Assembly: GCA_900317505.1 (NCBI GenBank)
Contig: ONHB01000008.1
Span: forward strand, 20,077-84,076
Source of the DNA: an uncultured Lachnospiraceae bacterium
GTDB lineage: Bacteria; Bacillota; Clostridia; Lachnospirales; Lachnospiraceae
DNA length: 64,000 nt
Direction: 5' to 3'
Shown here: piece after piece, positions 1 to 8,540 of the stretch
How the letters are laid out: each line of letters begins with the position of its first letter
Numbering within the stretch: position 1 is the first letter of the stretch
Program-made: the position numbers and the translations under genes
The notes under the pieces: generated by a model
Seen by the model: the letters and a program-made list of their open reading frames with translations, nothing else
The model's database searches: none
What the model was told of the DNA's origin: nothing

Positions 1-1418
1 TTATTACAGGAGTTCTCACTCCTGATGAAGGCAAGGTAATCTGGGCTAAAAATGCCAAGATCGGTTATCTCGACCAACATACAGTACTTGAAAAGGGGAA
101 GAGTATCGGGGATGTTCTAAAAAGCGCTTTTGCAAGACTTTTTGATATGGAAGCCCGTATTACGGAAATCTGCGATCAGATGTCCGGGGATATCGATGAA
201 GCTACGATGAATGAATTATTGGAAGAAATGGGCGTTTTGCAGGATTTACTGGACAGTCACGACTTTTATATCATCGATTCCAAGGTTGAAGAGGTTGCGA
301 GAGCTTTTGATCTTCTGCCACTTGGTCTTGATAAGGATGTTTCCGAGCTGAGCGGCGGTCAGCGTACCAAGGTTCTGCTTGCCAAGCTACTCTTGGAAAA
401 GCCCGAAATTTTATTGCTCGACGAGCCGACCAACTATCTGGATGCCAACCACATTGAATGGCTCAAGCGTTATCTGCAGGAATATGAAAATGCTTTTATC
501 CTGATCTCTCATGATATTCCGTTTTTAAATTCCGTTGTCAATATTATCTACCACATGGAGAATTGCGCGCTCGACCGCTATGTCGGCGATTATGATAAAT
601 TTATGGAGGTATATGAGGTCAAAAAGAGTCAGAAGGAAGCCGCCTACAAAAAGCAGCAACAGGAAATCCGTGAGTTGAAAGACTTTGTTGCCCGCAACAA
701 GGCTCGCGTTGCTACCCGCAATATGGCTATGTCGCGCCAGAAAAAGCTGGATAAAATGGATATCATCGAACTTGACTCAGAAAAACCAAAACCGGAATTT
801 TATTTTAAAGAGGCCCGTACTCCCGGAAAAATTATCTTTGAAACAACCGATCTTGTCATTGGTTATGATGCAGCCACGCCCCTTTCCAAACCGATCAATC
901 TGCGTATGGAACGAGGAGAAAAAATTGCGATTGTCGGCACAAACGGTATTGGCAAGACAACATTTTTAAAAAGTGTGCTTGGTCTTATTCCCTCTTTGTC
1001 CGGATCTGCACAGCTTGGTGATTACCTCTATCCCGGCTATTTTGAACAGGAGGTCACTCCCAGTAACAATTCCTGCATTGAGGAGATCTGGGAAACCTTT
1101 CCGGGATTTACACAATACGAAGTCCGCAGTGCTTTAGCCAAATGCGGTCTCACCACCAAACACATCGAAAGCAAGGTAAAGGTCCTTTCCGGTGGCGAAC
1201 AGGCAAAAGTTCGCCTGTGCAAACTTCTCAACAAGGAAACCAATGTCCTGCTTTTGGACGAACCGACCAACCACCTTGATGTCGATGCAAAAGAAGAATT
1301 AAAAAGAGCCCTTACAACATATAAAGGCTCCATTTTACTGGTATGTCACGAACCGGACTTTTATGATGGTCTGGTCGATAAAATCTGGAATCTGGAAGAA
1401 TATTCAACCCTGTCATAG
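1..1418 (+). CDS. ABC-F family ATP-binding protein, 5' end cut by window edge
   Basis: The reading frame is open to the left edge, so the N-terminal Walker A is missing. What remains holds the first-domain signature (LSGGQ, about nt 348-362) and Walker B (LLLDEPTNYLD), then a Lys/Gln-rich linker (about nt 620-770) typical of the ABC-F inter-domain arm. The second ATPase domain follows with Walker A GTNGIGKT, signature LSGGE and Walker B LLLDEPTNHLD. There are no membrane segments, so this is a soluble ABC-F protein and not a transporter. ABC-F proteins act on ribosomes as translation factors or antibiotic-protection factors; which one cannot be told here. It converges on mutY, with 32 nt between the stop codons. 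Confidence 0.93.
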   Translation, partial: ITGVLTPDEGKVIWAKNAKIGYLDQHTVLEKGKSIGDVLKSAFARLFDMEARITEICDQMSGDIDEATMNELLEEMGVLQDLLDSHDFYIIDSKVEEVARAFDLLPLGLDKDVSELSGGQRTKVLLAKLLLEKPEILLLDEPTNYLDANHIEWLKRYLQEYENAFILISHDIPFLNSVVNIIYHMENCALDRYVGDYDKFMEVYEVKKSQKEAAYKKQQQEIRELKDFVARNKARVATRNMAMSRQKKLDKMDIIELDSEKPKPEFYFKEARTPGKIIFETTDLVIGYDAATPLSKPINLRMERGEKIAIVGTNGIGKTTFLKSVLGLIPSLSGSAQLGDYLYPGYFEQEVTPSNNSCIEEIWETFPGFTQYEVRSALAKCGLTTKHIESKVKVLSGGEQAKVRLCKLLNKETNVLLLDEPTNHLDVDAKEELKRALTTYKGSILLVCHEPDFYDGLVDKIWNLEEYSTLS

Positions 1419-1450
1419 CACTTGACAGGATTGATTTTCATTTTTCATAA

Positions 1451-2587
1451 TTACCCGGAAATTTTTTTGCCCATACCGGGCTTCATATCAAAATACTGTG
1501 TAAAAGCCAAAAAGGCAGAAGGGATTGCATATTCTTTTTCTGTCTTTTCTTTTGTGACCCAGTAGTAGTCATCTGACTTCTTATCCAGATTACAATCTGT
1601 ATCTCCATCCGGCTTGTCATTCAGATTATAATAATCAAGCGGCTCCACCATGATACGATACCCGCTCATCTGCCATTCAATATGTGAAAAAATATGCTTG
1701 GCCGGCAGGGTCTTTTGTATACGAAGCGGCGAAAGTCCCAATGACCGGATCACATCCACGGCTTCTTTTTCCGTCAGCTCGCCCTCGCAGTTGATGAGTT
1801 CATACATGGATGCCAAAAGTCCCTTTGCAGGTCTCTTGTGCAGTAAAATATGATCTTCATCACCCACGATCAGTATCGTACGCTTTTCCATACGTCTTGC
1901 TTTTTTGGCAGCTTTTCTGGGATATTCCTGCCATATGTCTTTGCTTTTTGCCAGACACATATCCTTCCATGGACATTTCTCACAATGTGGCGCTCCGTTG
2001 GGGACACAGACAGTTGCTCCAAGTTCCATAAAGGCCTGATTAATGTCTCCGCTTCTGCCGGAAACATTCATAAAGGGAAGCAGCATATCCCGGACTTCAT
2101 TTTTGGCTTTCTGGCTTAGTACATCCTCTTCGTATAGAATCAGTCTGGAAATAATACGCAGTACATTTCCATCCACCGCCGGTACAGCCTCTCCAAAAGC
2201 AATCGATGCAATGGCTCCCGCTGTATAGCTCCCAATCCCCGGAAGACTTTGTATTTCATCATAGGTCCGGGGAAACACACCGTCAAAACGTTCTTCAATC
2301 TGTATGGCCGCTTTTTGCATATTGCGGACACGATTGTAATATCCAAGGCCTTCCCACAATTTTAGCAGACGCTCTTCCCTGGCATGCGCCAGACTCTTTA
2401 TGTCACATAGCTCCGTCATAAATCTCTCATAATAGGGCTTAACAGCTTCTACCCTTGTCTGCTGAAGCATAATCTCGGAAACCCATATACGATATGGATC
2501 CTTGCTTCCGCGCCATGGCAATATTCTTTTATTTTGATCATACCACTCTAAAAGCGGTGTGATAATATCCTGATCGATCGTATTCAT
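1451..2587 (-). CDS. mutY: A/G-specific adenine DNA glycosylase
   Basis: The 378 aa protein is full length for MutY, which removes adenine mispaired with 8-oxoguanine. Visible in order: the catalytic Glu in VSEIMLQQT (about residue 38), the helix-hairpin-helix LPGIGSYTAGA (about 115-125), the catalytic Asp in VDGNVLR (about 139), and four Cys ligands for a [4Fe-4S] cluster (C194, C202, C205, C211; spacing C-X7-C-X2-C-X5-C). A C-terminal MutT-like recognition domain starts near residue 235. The first gap has 7 residues where E. coli has 6; I do not regard this as a defect. The next gene upstream on the strand is a 5'-nucleotidase. Confidence 0.95.
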   Translation of the reverse strand: MNTIDQDIITPLLEWYDQNKRILPWRGSKDPYRIWVSEIMLQQTRVEAVKPYYERFMTELCDIKSLAHAREERLLKLWEGLGYYNRVRNMQKAAIQIEERFDGVFPRTYDEIQSLPGIGSYTAGAIASIAFGEAVPAVDGNVLRIISRLILYEEDVLSQKAKNEVRDMLLPFMNVSGRSGDINQAFMELGATVCVPNGAPHCEKCPWKDMCLAKSKDIWQEYPRKAAKKARRMEKRTILIVGDEDHILLHKRPAKGLLASMYELINCEGELTEKEAVDVIRSLGLSPLRIQKTLPAKHIFSHIEWQMSGYRIMVEPLDYYNLNDKPDGDTDCNLDKKSDDYYWVTKEKTEKEYAIPSAFLAFTQYFDMKPGMGKKISG

Positions 2588-2626
2588 ATATCACTAAAAA
2601 CTTCCAATTTATCATGTTCCATTTAA

Positions 2627-3535
2627 TCATGTATCATCCATGAACGGTACTCTGGCAGCCGGTACAACCTCCGACGCCGGAAGTGTATGTACCTCCTGGT
2701 CATCAAAAAAGATATGGGCTCCGAAGGCCTTTAATACCTCGCTTTTGCTGATTCCCCCGAGAAAAAATGCCTCATCAATCCGGATATTCCATGCCCGCAA
2801 TGTACGGATCACCCTTTCATGCGCAGGTGCGCAACGGGCGGTAACCAGGGCTGTACGGATTGGTGACTTCTCTGCAGGAAACTCCTGCTGAATAGAGGAT
2901 ACTATTTGTAAAAATCTTGCAAACGGTCCCGCTGCCAATGGATTCCTGGCATTGGTCTTTTCATTTTCGGTAAACGCCTCAAGACCTTTCTCACGAAAAA
3001 TTTTCTCGGAATCCGCTCCAAATAATACTGCGTCGCCGTCAAAGGCAATCCTGATCTGATCGATTTTTTCATCGGCATCATAAGTCTTGATACCATCATC
3101 TACAATAATGCCTGCTGCAATGCCATCTGCAAGCGCGCTTCTTACATCATCCTCGTTGTGTGATAAAAACAGATCCGTGTGAAATGCGGATAAATAGGGT
3201 GCAAGCGGCATGCCGCTCGATAAAACCGCGCGCGTGATCGGCAATCCATAATGCTCGATCGAATGAAAAATACGAAGCGATGTATCCGCACTGTTTTTGG
3301 ACATGATAATGACTTCCACTCTGTTTTCCTGTCCGGGAAGCCTGTTTAAATTTAACAGAGCCCTTACAAGCATAAATCCGGGCCCGGGCTTTAATACCTC
3401 GTCCTCATGCTCGGTCTGATATTTGCAAAATGCCTCTACTCCCTGCGTTTCATAAATCTGACTTTCTCTGGTCAGATCAAATAATGCCCTTGTGCTTACT
3501 CCGACAACCAGCTTGTCATCTAAATTGTATGCCAT
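2627..3535 (-). CDS. cytosolic 5'-nucleotidase (5'-nucleotidase PF06189 type)
   Basis: The 302 aa soluble protein matches the bacterial 5'-nucleotidase family whose N-terminus reads NLDDKLVVGVSTRALFDL. Members dephosphorylate nucleoside monophosphates in the cytosol. HAD-like features are visible: a DGDAVLFG segment near the middle, and a GGISKSEVLKAFGAHIFFDD segment near the C-terminus. The start has a good GGAGG six bases upstream. It precedes mutY on the same strand with a 39 nt gap, so the two may be co-transcribed. The family call is firm; substrate preference cannot be read from sequence. Confidence 0.85.
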   Translation of the reverse strand: MAYNLDDKLVVGVSTRALFDLTRESQIYETQGVEAFCKYQTEHEDEVLKPGPGFMLVRALLNLNRLPGQENRVEVIIMSKNSADTSLRIFHSIEHYGLPITRAVLSSGMPLAPYLSAFHTDLFLSHNEDDVRSALADGIAAGIIVDDGIKTYDADEKIDQIRIAFDGDAVLFGADSEKIFREKGLEAFTENEKTNARNPLAAGPFARFLQIVSSIQQEFPAEKSPIRTALVTARCAPAHERVIRTLRAWNIRIDEAFFLGGISKSEVLKAFGAHIFFDDQEVHTLPASEVVPAARVPFMDDT

Positions 3536-3567
3536 ATAACCGCCTCCATTTCTTAGCGGTCCGACAT

Positions 3568-4248
3568 CTAGATGCGCCTGTCCGCCTCAAACTTATTCCT
3601 CGTCAACAGACAGTTTTTCAATTCATCGTATTGCTCCTGCGTGCTTCCCGGATTGAGCTCTATGTCCATGGTCAGAGCCATGATCTTTAGCATGTCATCC
3701 GTAATCCGCCGATGCAGCCCCGCTAAAATATTTAATTTTTCCTCGTATGAATCTGCATCTAAAAATGCTTCTACCTGTGGATCCATCTGATAGCCTGCAT
3801 CCGATTTTACATCTGATTGTTCATCCTGATGTCCTGCATTCGTTTTTTCATCAGATTGACTGCTCTGATACTCCACGTTTACATTTACATCTGATTTGCT
3901 TTCAAAATGCCCTGTATCCATTTGGGGATTTGACCGGCTGTCAGAATTACCTGTATCCGTCTTAGTGTCAGACTGACTGTAGGAATGTCCATTCTTATCA
4001 TTAACGGTCGGTTGTGCCGAATCGACCTTTGTAAACCGGTACTGTGCTTCCGCTTCCGGATACTTGATACGGTCCACCGGACTCATAAACTGTACCAGAT
4101 CTCTCGCATATATCTCATAACTGCCGTATAAGGCCTGATATACCACGATCAGATGTCCATCCTCCGAATCCTTTGCTATAGCAAGGATCTGATAGGTGTT
4201 ACCTTTAAAATGTCTGTATATTTCATATGGCTTTGGATTATCTCTCAT
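3568..4248 (-). CDS. DUF1653 protein with C-terminal tandem repeats
   Basis: I place the start at 4248 (MRDNPKPYEIYRHFKGN) because AAGGAG lies 10 nt upstream; the frame stays open further up without a better site. The first ~70 residues are a DUF1653 domain (KPYEIYRHFKGNTYQILAIA, then VVYQALYG and the RDLVQFMSPV segment), a small beta domain of unknown function. Residues ~91-155 are five 13-residue tandem repeats rich in Ser, Asp and Thr (first unit SQSDTKTDTGNSD). The C-terminal ~70 residues look helical. No signal peptide or membrane segment is seen. The repeat array is the odd feature and is reported separately. Confidence 0.8.
   Translation of the reverse strand: MRDNPKPYEIYRHFKGNTYQILAIAKDSEDGHLIVVYQALYGSYEIYARDLVQFMSPVDRIKYPEAEAQYRFTKVDSAQPTVNDKNGHSYSQSDTKTDTGNSDSRSNPQMDTGHFESKSDVNVNVEYQSSQSDEKTNAGHQDEQSDVKSDAGYQMDPQVEAFLDADSYEEKLNILAGLHRRITDDMLKIMALTMDIELNPGSTQEQYDELKNCLLTRNKFEADRRI
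3784..3978 (-). repeat. five 39-bp tandem repeats inside the DUF1653 gene
   Basis: The translated units are SQSDTKTDTGNSD, SRSNPQMDTGHFE, SKSDVNVNVEYQS, SQSDEKTNAGHQD and EQSDVKSDAGYQM. All are 13 residues, so the DNA period is exactly 39 bp. The units are diverged but share the (S/Q)SD...(D/N)xG core. Confidence 0.85.
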
Positions 4249-4417
4249 AAATACATGCTCCTTTTTTCGGATATATTTACTATTATAATCGCAAAGCGCT
4301 TTACTGTCATTCTTTTCATGAAAGATGGCAGAATTTACACGAAATATCTCATAACACATGCTGATAAAAAAATACCTTTCGATCCTGATATCATTTCAAT
4401 ATTTCTTTATAAAACAC

Positions 4418-4822
4418 TTAATAAGAATATGAAAAAACAAACTTTGCATGTGGAAACTGTGCTGTCAGATTCTTTAACCGCACATCCAGTTCATTCATGC
4501 CATCCTGATCCAGATAACGCATATCGGCATGATGAACCGCCACTTCATACAAATCAGCAGCTTCTCCATATACCTTTGTCATCGTGATACCCGCATTTGG
4601 ACATCCGTAGTCATTCAGTATATGCTTCATCTCCTTTAAGTATGCTTTTTCCAACTGATCTGTCTGTTGCTTGTCGATCTGTATAGCATTTTCGAGTGAC
4701 TGGCTGTATACATTCATCGAAAAAAAAGTAAGAATGATCATGACCAGAATAAAACTGACCACCACAAATATCACATTTTTCCCTTCCTGATTATCGCATC
4801 CTTTTATCTGACTTTTATTCAT
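4418..4822 (-). CDS. small single-pass membrane protein of unknown function
   Basis: The 134 aa start (MNKSQIKGC) is fixed by a perfect AGGAGG just upstream; the longer open frame above it overlaps the MATE gene and has no ribosome site. A short positively charged N-terminus precedes one hydrophobic segment (NVIFVVVSFILVMIILTFF, residues ~16-34). A ~95-residue domain, probably extracytoplasmic, follows. I do not recognise the family. It lies downstream of lacI-MATE, but its ribosome site is embedded in a terminator-like hairpin (4831-4880), so its expression may be separate from theirs. Confidence 0.7.
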   Translation of the reverse strand: MNKSQIKGCDNQEGKNVIFVVVSFILVMIILTFFSMNVYSQSLENAIQIDKQQTDQLEKAYLKEMKHILNDYGCPNAGITMTKVYGEAADLYEVAVHHADMRYLDQDGMNELDVRLKNLTAQFPHAKFVFSYSY

Positions 4823-4830
4823 AAAAAACC

Positions 4831-4880
4831 TCCTGCTAAAATGAAACATCATCTTTTGAACTGGTTTCATTTTAACAGGA
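4831..4880 (-). terminator. terminator-like hairpin overlapping the next gene's Shine-Dalgarno
   Basis: The 17-bp arms 4831-4847 and 4864-4880 pair with one G-U wobble around a 16 nt loop. On the minus strand the hairpin is followed by GG and six T, then ATG. It lies 29 nt after the MATE stop codon. Its 3' arm contains most of the AGGAGG that serves the 4822 start. Confidence 0.7.
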
Positions 4881-4908
4881 GACGTGTCCGTTATTTTGTA
4901 CTCATATC

Positions 4909-6240
4909 CTATGACAAACTGATCATCCATTTCCGTTTCTTGAAAATGACCAACGAAACAATCAGCCTGAATATTTCTTCTGTGGTAAGCAACGTATAGA
5001 CACCGACAATACCCCACTTAAATACATATGCTGCAAGCAGACACAGCGGAATTCCGATACACCATGTTCCGACAATATCAATTATCATGATGATTTTTGT
5101 ATTTCCACCGCTTCTTATGATTCCTCCTCCAAGGATCATATTTTCCACCTTGACCGGAGCATACAAAGCAAAAACAATAAGCAGGATTTTTCCAAGCTCT
5201 TTTACGCTGTAATCCACACGGTACAATCCGGTATATATTCCTGAAAGAAGAATTAACAATGCCGATACCGTGACTGCACCGATCAAGCCCGCATACATAA
5301 TATTTTTTGATTCTGTATAAGCCCCATCGTATTCCTTCCTGCCAAGTCTCTTACCGACCATTACGCCTGCAGCTGCCGATAAACCGCTCAATGCACCAAC
5401 GATCAGTCCCTGTATCGGACAGGTAAGTGTATAAGCCGCAAGGTTGGATGTACCAAGGTGTCCATATACCGCAGACTCCACATTCTGTCCCAGACTCCAC
5501 AGAAATTCACTGACAAGAATCGGCGTAATCATGACCAGATAATCCCTGAGGGTTATTTTTTCAAAATGCAATGACAGCATCATTTTATCTCCATCTTTTC
5601 TGATACAGACAATAAACCCGATCATAATAAATGCCAAATTAAACAACTGCGAAATAAGTGTCGCTATGGCTGCTCCTTTTATCCCCATACACGGAAATCC
5701 AAATTTTCCGAATATCAGCAAATAGTTAAGACCTGTATTTACCGCAACTGCTCCAAAGCTCGCTAAAAACGGTATCGTGGCATACTCCTTACAACGCAGC
5801 CATGCGGATAAAATGGTGCTAACCGCTATCGGAACATATGAAAATGCTATAATTCTGAAATAAACTGCTCCAGCTTTTATAATATTCACATCTTTTGTAT
5901 AAAGTCCAAGGATCTGTGCCGGAAATAATCCGGATGCAAGCAGGAACACTGCCGATATTATCAGCCCGCAAATAAAGCTTACATCCAACCCGGTCCACGC
6001 CTCCTTAGAGTCATCAGCACCAATAAACTGTGCAATCAATATCCCGGCAACCGTGCTCACTGCACCTATGACTACGGAGAAAATCAAAGAAAAATTTCCA
6101 CATAGCCCGACTGCCGATATATTTGTCTCTCCCAATTGACCGATCATAACCTGATCAATAATAGAAAATGATGCCTGCAGCATACTTTGCAGGGTTACGG
6201 GAATCGCTATTTTACACAAAGATTTCATAAACTCAGACAT
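4909..6240 (-). CDS. MATE family efflux transporter
   Basis: The 443 aa integral membrane protein has about twelve hydrophobic segments and the MATE N-terminal pattern (PVTLQSMLQASFSIIDQVMI). MATE proteins export cationic drugs or metabolites using H+ or Na+ gradients. The start codon overlaps the stop of the LacI gene by one base (TAATG), which implies translational coupling. The regulator therefore probably controls the exporter and itself. The substrate is unknown. Confidence 0.93.
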   Translation of the reverse strand: MSEFMKSLCKIAIPVTLQSMLQASFSIIDQVMIGQLGETNISAVGLCGNFSLIFSVVIGAVSTVAGILIAQFIGADDSKEAWTGLDVSFICGLIISAVFLLASGLFPAQILGLYTKDVNIIKAGAVYFRIIAFSYVPIAVSTILSAWLRCKEYATIPFLASFGAVAVNTGLNYLLIFGKFGFPCMGIKGAAIATLISQLFNLAFIMIGFIVCIRKDGDKMMLSLHFEKITLRDYLVMITPILVSEFLWSLGQNVESAVYGHLGTSNLAAYTLTCPIQGLIVGALSGLSAAAGVMVGKRLGRKEYDGAYTESKNIMYAGLIGAVTVSALLILLSGIYTGLYRVDYSVKELGKILLIVFALYAPVKVENMILGGGIIRSGGNTKIIMIIDIVGTWCIGIPLCLLAAYVFKWGIVGVYTLLTTEEIFRLIVSLVIFKKRKWMISLS

Positions 6241-7250
6241 TATAATAACCTCGTACTTTCTCTTTTTACTAACCTGACCGGCAACACAATTCCGGCTTTA
6301 TAATCTAATCCGTCGCGCATGGCTTCAAGGCATTCAATTGCTGTTTTCGCCCTAAGTGCTGCATCCTGATGGATCGTTGTCAGTGCCGGATTGCTTTCCC
6401 TGCTTGCCATGTTGTCATCAAACCCGATCATCTGGATATCCTCCGGAATTCGTCTTCCTTTCCCCTGCAAAAAACGCATAAACTCAAGTGCATAAAAATC
6501 TGATACCGCAAAAACAGCTGTAACACCGCTCTTTAACAGCTCCGGATATTTTCCCTCATAAAAACGCATTCTTTCCTTTTCGGTCTTGGGTATCTGCCAT
6601 CTCAGGGTATCTCCCGGCTCAAATGCTGTACGAAAGCCCTCAATTCTCTTCTTATCCATACAGATAAAATTATCCGCTATACACAGTGCTTTTTTATGAC
6701 CGAGCTCTCTGAAATATTTTCCTGCCTGATAACCACCATCATAGTGATCGATAACCAGATTAACTACCTTTGAGCATTTCTCAAAATAGCCGTCATACAC
6801 AACAAAGGATATCCTCATCTGATTCCGAAGCTTCTCATAATCGGCTTCACAAAAGCCCATAAGTATCAGTCCATCCATATTCCACATGGAAGCAAACACC
6901 GGAATTTCATTGATATCAGCCGTCGTTTTTATCATCAGAAAATATCCCTTTTCATTAACCTCATGGGAAAGAGCATTCAATGAGGACATCACAAATCCAT
7001 CTTCTAAAACCCTGCCCTCGTACTTCACATTATCATTTACCACCACTCCGATGATTCTTGAATTATTTCTTGCAAGCAGAATACCCGCCATATTCGGGAT
7101 ATATCCCGACCTCTCCAGCTCCTGCTGGACACGCTTTACCGTTTCATCCGAAATTTTTTCTGTTTTGCCGTGAATCACCTTTGAGACAGTCGCTGTACTA
7201 AGTCCCAGTGCATCTGCAACATCCACAATCCTAATCCTGTTCTGTTCCAT
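6240..7250 (-). CDS. LacI family transcriptional regulator
   Basis: I choose the ATG at 7250 (MEQNRIRIVDVADALG; 336 aa) because GAGGG is then seven bases upstream; an ATG two codons earlier is too close to it. The N-terminus is a LacI helix-turn-helix (IVDVADALGLSTATVSKVIH) with hinge helix (IPNMAGILLA). It is followed by a periplasmic-binding-protein-like effector domain (IGVVVND through TTIHQDAALRAKTAIE). It is coupled to the MATE exporter downstream. A dyad just upstream of its promoter (7304-7328) fits autorepression. The effector is unknown. Confidence 0.92.
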   Translation of the reverse strand: MEQNRIRIVDVADALGLSTATVSKVIHGKTEKISDETVKRVQQELERSGYIPNMAGILLARNNSRIIGVVVNDNVKYEGRVLEDGFVMSSLNALSHEVNEKGYFLMIKTTADINEIPVFASMWNMDGLILMGFCEADYEKLRNQMRISFVVYDGYFEKCSKVVNLVIDHYDGGYQAGKYFRELGHKKALCIADNFICMDKKRIEGFRTAFEPGDTLRWQIPKTEKERMRFYEGKYPELLKSGVTAVFAVSDFYALEFMRFLQGKGRRIPEDIQMIGFDDNMASRESNPALTTIHQDAALRAKTAIECLEAMRDGLDYKAGIVLPVRLVKRESTRLL

Positions 7251-7278
7251 ATCCATTCCCTCTTTAACTGATATTCTG

Positions 7279-7328
7279 ATTATATGGTACAATAAAAAAA
7301 CGAGGTACACAAAGGTTAAACGTGTACC
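7279..7328 (-). promoter_or_regulatory. candidate LacI-gene promoter with operator dyad
   Basis: On the minus strand a TATAAT (7279-7284) lies ~30 nt upstream of the chosen lacI start. An inverted repeat GGTACAC-N11-GTGTACC (arms 7304-7310 and 7322-7328) covers the -35 region, where no good -35 hexamer is seen. The placement suggests an operator for the LacI-type protein; binding is inferred. Confidence 0.5.
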
Positions 7329-7388
7329 CCATCACAAAATTCATGTCTGATTTTTGTCAGTTTTTACTAAAAAATTGCTGTATTTTAT

Positions 7389-8540
7389 TTATGTTGTTCC
7401 TAATGTCACATCAAAAATCGTCCCGCCGGACGGATTGGACCTAACTGTAATACTGCCATCATGCACTCTCACGATTTCACGAACCAGCGCAAGTCCAAGC
7501 CCTACACCGCCAAGCTCGCGGCTTCTGGATTTATCCACACGAAAGAAGGGTTCAAACACACGCTCCCTGAGTTCTTCCGGAATCCCGCTTCCCGTATCCT
7601 CTACTGACAAATAAACACTTTTTTCCCTCCGGTATGCAGTCACCTCTACCCGACCTTCTGAATGATTGTATTTTATGGCATTCTCAACAAGATTGTATAC
7701 CAGCCTGTATATAAGAATATCACTTCCAATCATGGTTATATCCTTACAGTTTCCAATAAGCTTTATATTTTTTTCCTGTGCAAGAGGCTCTAAATCCGCC
7801 AACACCTCGTCAACAAGAGCACCAACTATAATTTTATCGTCTCTGCCTACCGTTTGAAGTTCACTCATATCGAGAAGCGTCTTTACCATTTTGGCGAGCC
7901 TGTCATTTTGTTCCGTGACCATCTTTATCGTCTGCAAGGTATCAGCATCATTGTCCGGATGCCGGGTGGAATTGTATAAATCAAGCTGTACCTGCATTAA
8001 AGCTAATGGTGTCCGAAGCTCATGTGCCGCGTTGGCCGTAAATTGTCTCTGTATCTCAAATGCATCCGAAAGACGCTCAAGCATCTTGTTATACGAAACA
8101 CTAAGCTGATTCAGTTCCCTGACCTTATTTTCTTCTATCCGTGAATCTGCAAGATTTTGTGCCTGTACCTCTTCGATCTTGTCTGAAAATTCTCTGATCG
8201 GTCTGAGTGCGCGCCCGCTCACAAAATATGTAGCCGCCCCGCCAAGAAGAGCCAGCAAAGCCGAAATTATCAAACTGTTTTTTTTGTAATCAGCCTTATT
8301 ATTGTACACCTGTATAGAAAAATCATTTGCAAACTCAGCCCACTTATCCTCCGGAATGCTGATATATATTTCATCCGAAATCTCCCCGCTGTCATCTCCC
8401 CGGGCATCAACTGTTTCCTGTAAGGAATCGATGTAATACACACCGTTTTGGTAGATAAGCATGGTGAGACATCCGCATATAACCGCAATATATAATGTAA
8501 TGATACAGGTCAGTCTCCACTGCAGCGACATTCTTTTCAT
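7389..8540 (-). CDS. sensor histidine kinase (OmpR-partner type)
   Basis: The 383 aa protein has two membrane segments (~residues 11-30 and 90-107) flanking a short ~60-residue outer loop. A HAMP-like linker (GRALRPIREFSDKIEEV), a HisKA domain with phospho-acceptor H173 (AAHELRTPLA) and an HATPase domain (NLVENAIKY; DTGSGIPEE; GVGLGLALV) follow. Its start overlaps the stop of the response regulator by 4 nt. The short sensor loop gives no hint of ligand. The pair faces the divergent redox operon at 9320, which is a plausible target. Confidence 0.94.
   Translation of the reverse strand: MKRMSLQWRLTCIITLYIAVICGCLTMLIYQNGVYYIDSLQETVDARGDDSGEISDEIYISIPEDKWAEFANDFSIQVYNNKADYKKNSLIISALLALLGGAATYFVSGRALRPIREFSDKIEEVQAQNLADSRIEENKVRELNQLSVSYNKMLERLSDAFEIQRQFTANAAHELRTPLALMQVQLDLYNSTRHPDNDADTLQTIKMVTEQNDRLAKMVKTLLDMSELQTVGRDDKIIVGALVDEVLADLEPLAQEKNIKLIGNCKDITMIGSDILIYRLVYNLVENAIKYNHSEGRVEVTAYRREKSVYLSVEDTGSGIPEELRERVFEPFFRVDKSRSRELGGVGLGLALVREIVRVHDGSITVRSNPSGGTIFDVTLGTT

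Noticed and set aside
4153..4587. Plus-strand 144-codon open frame over the DUF1653 gene start and the 134-aa membrane gene
   Set aside because: It runs against two better supported minus-strand genes, has no ribosome site and no recognisable domain.
7340..7365. Short stem TCTGA/TCAG with T-run after the histidine kinase
   Set aside because: Only about four base pairs; too weak to call a terminator.
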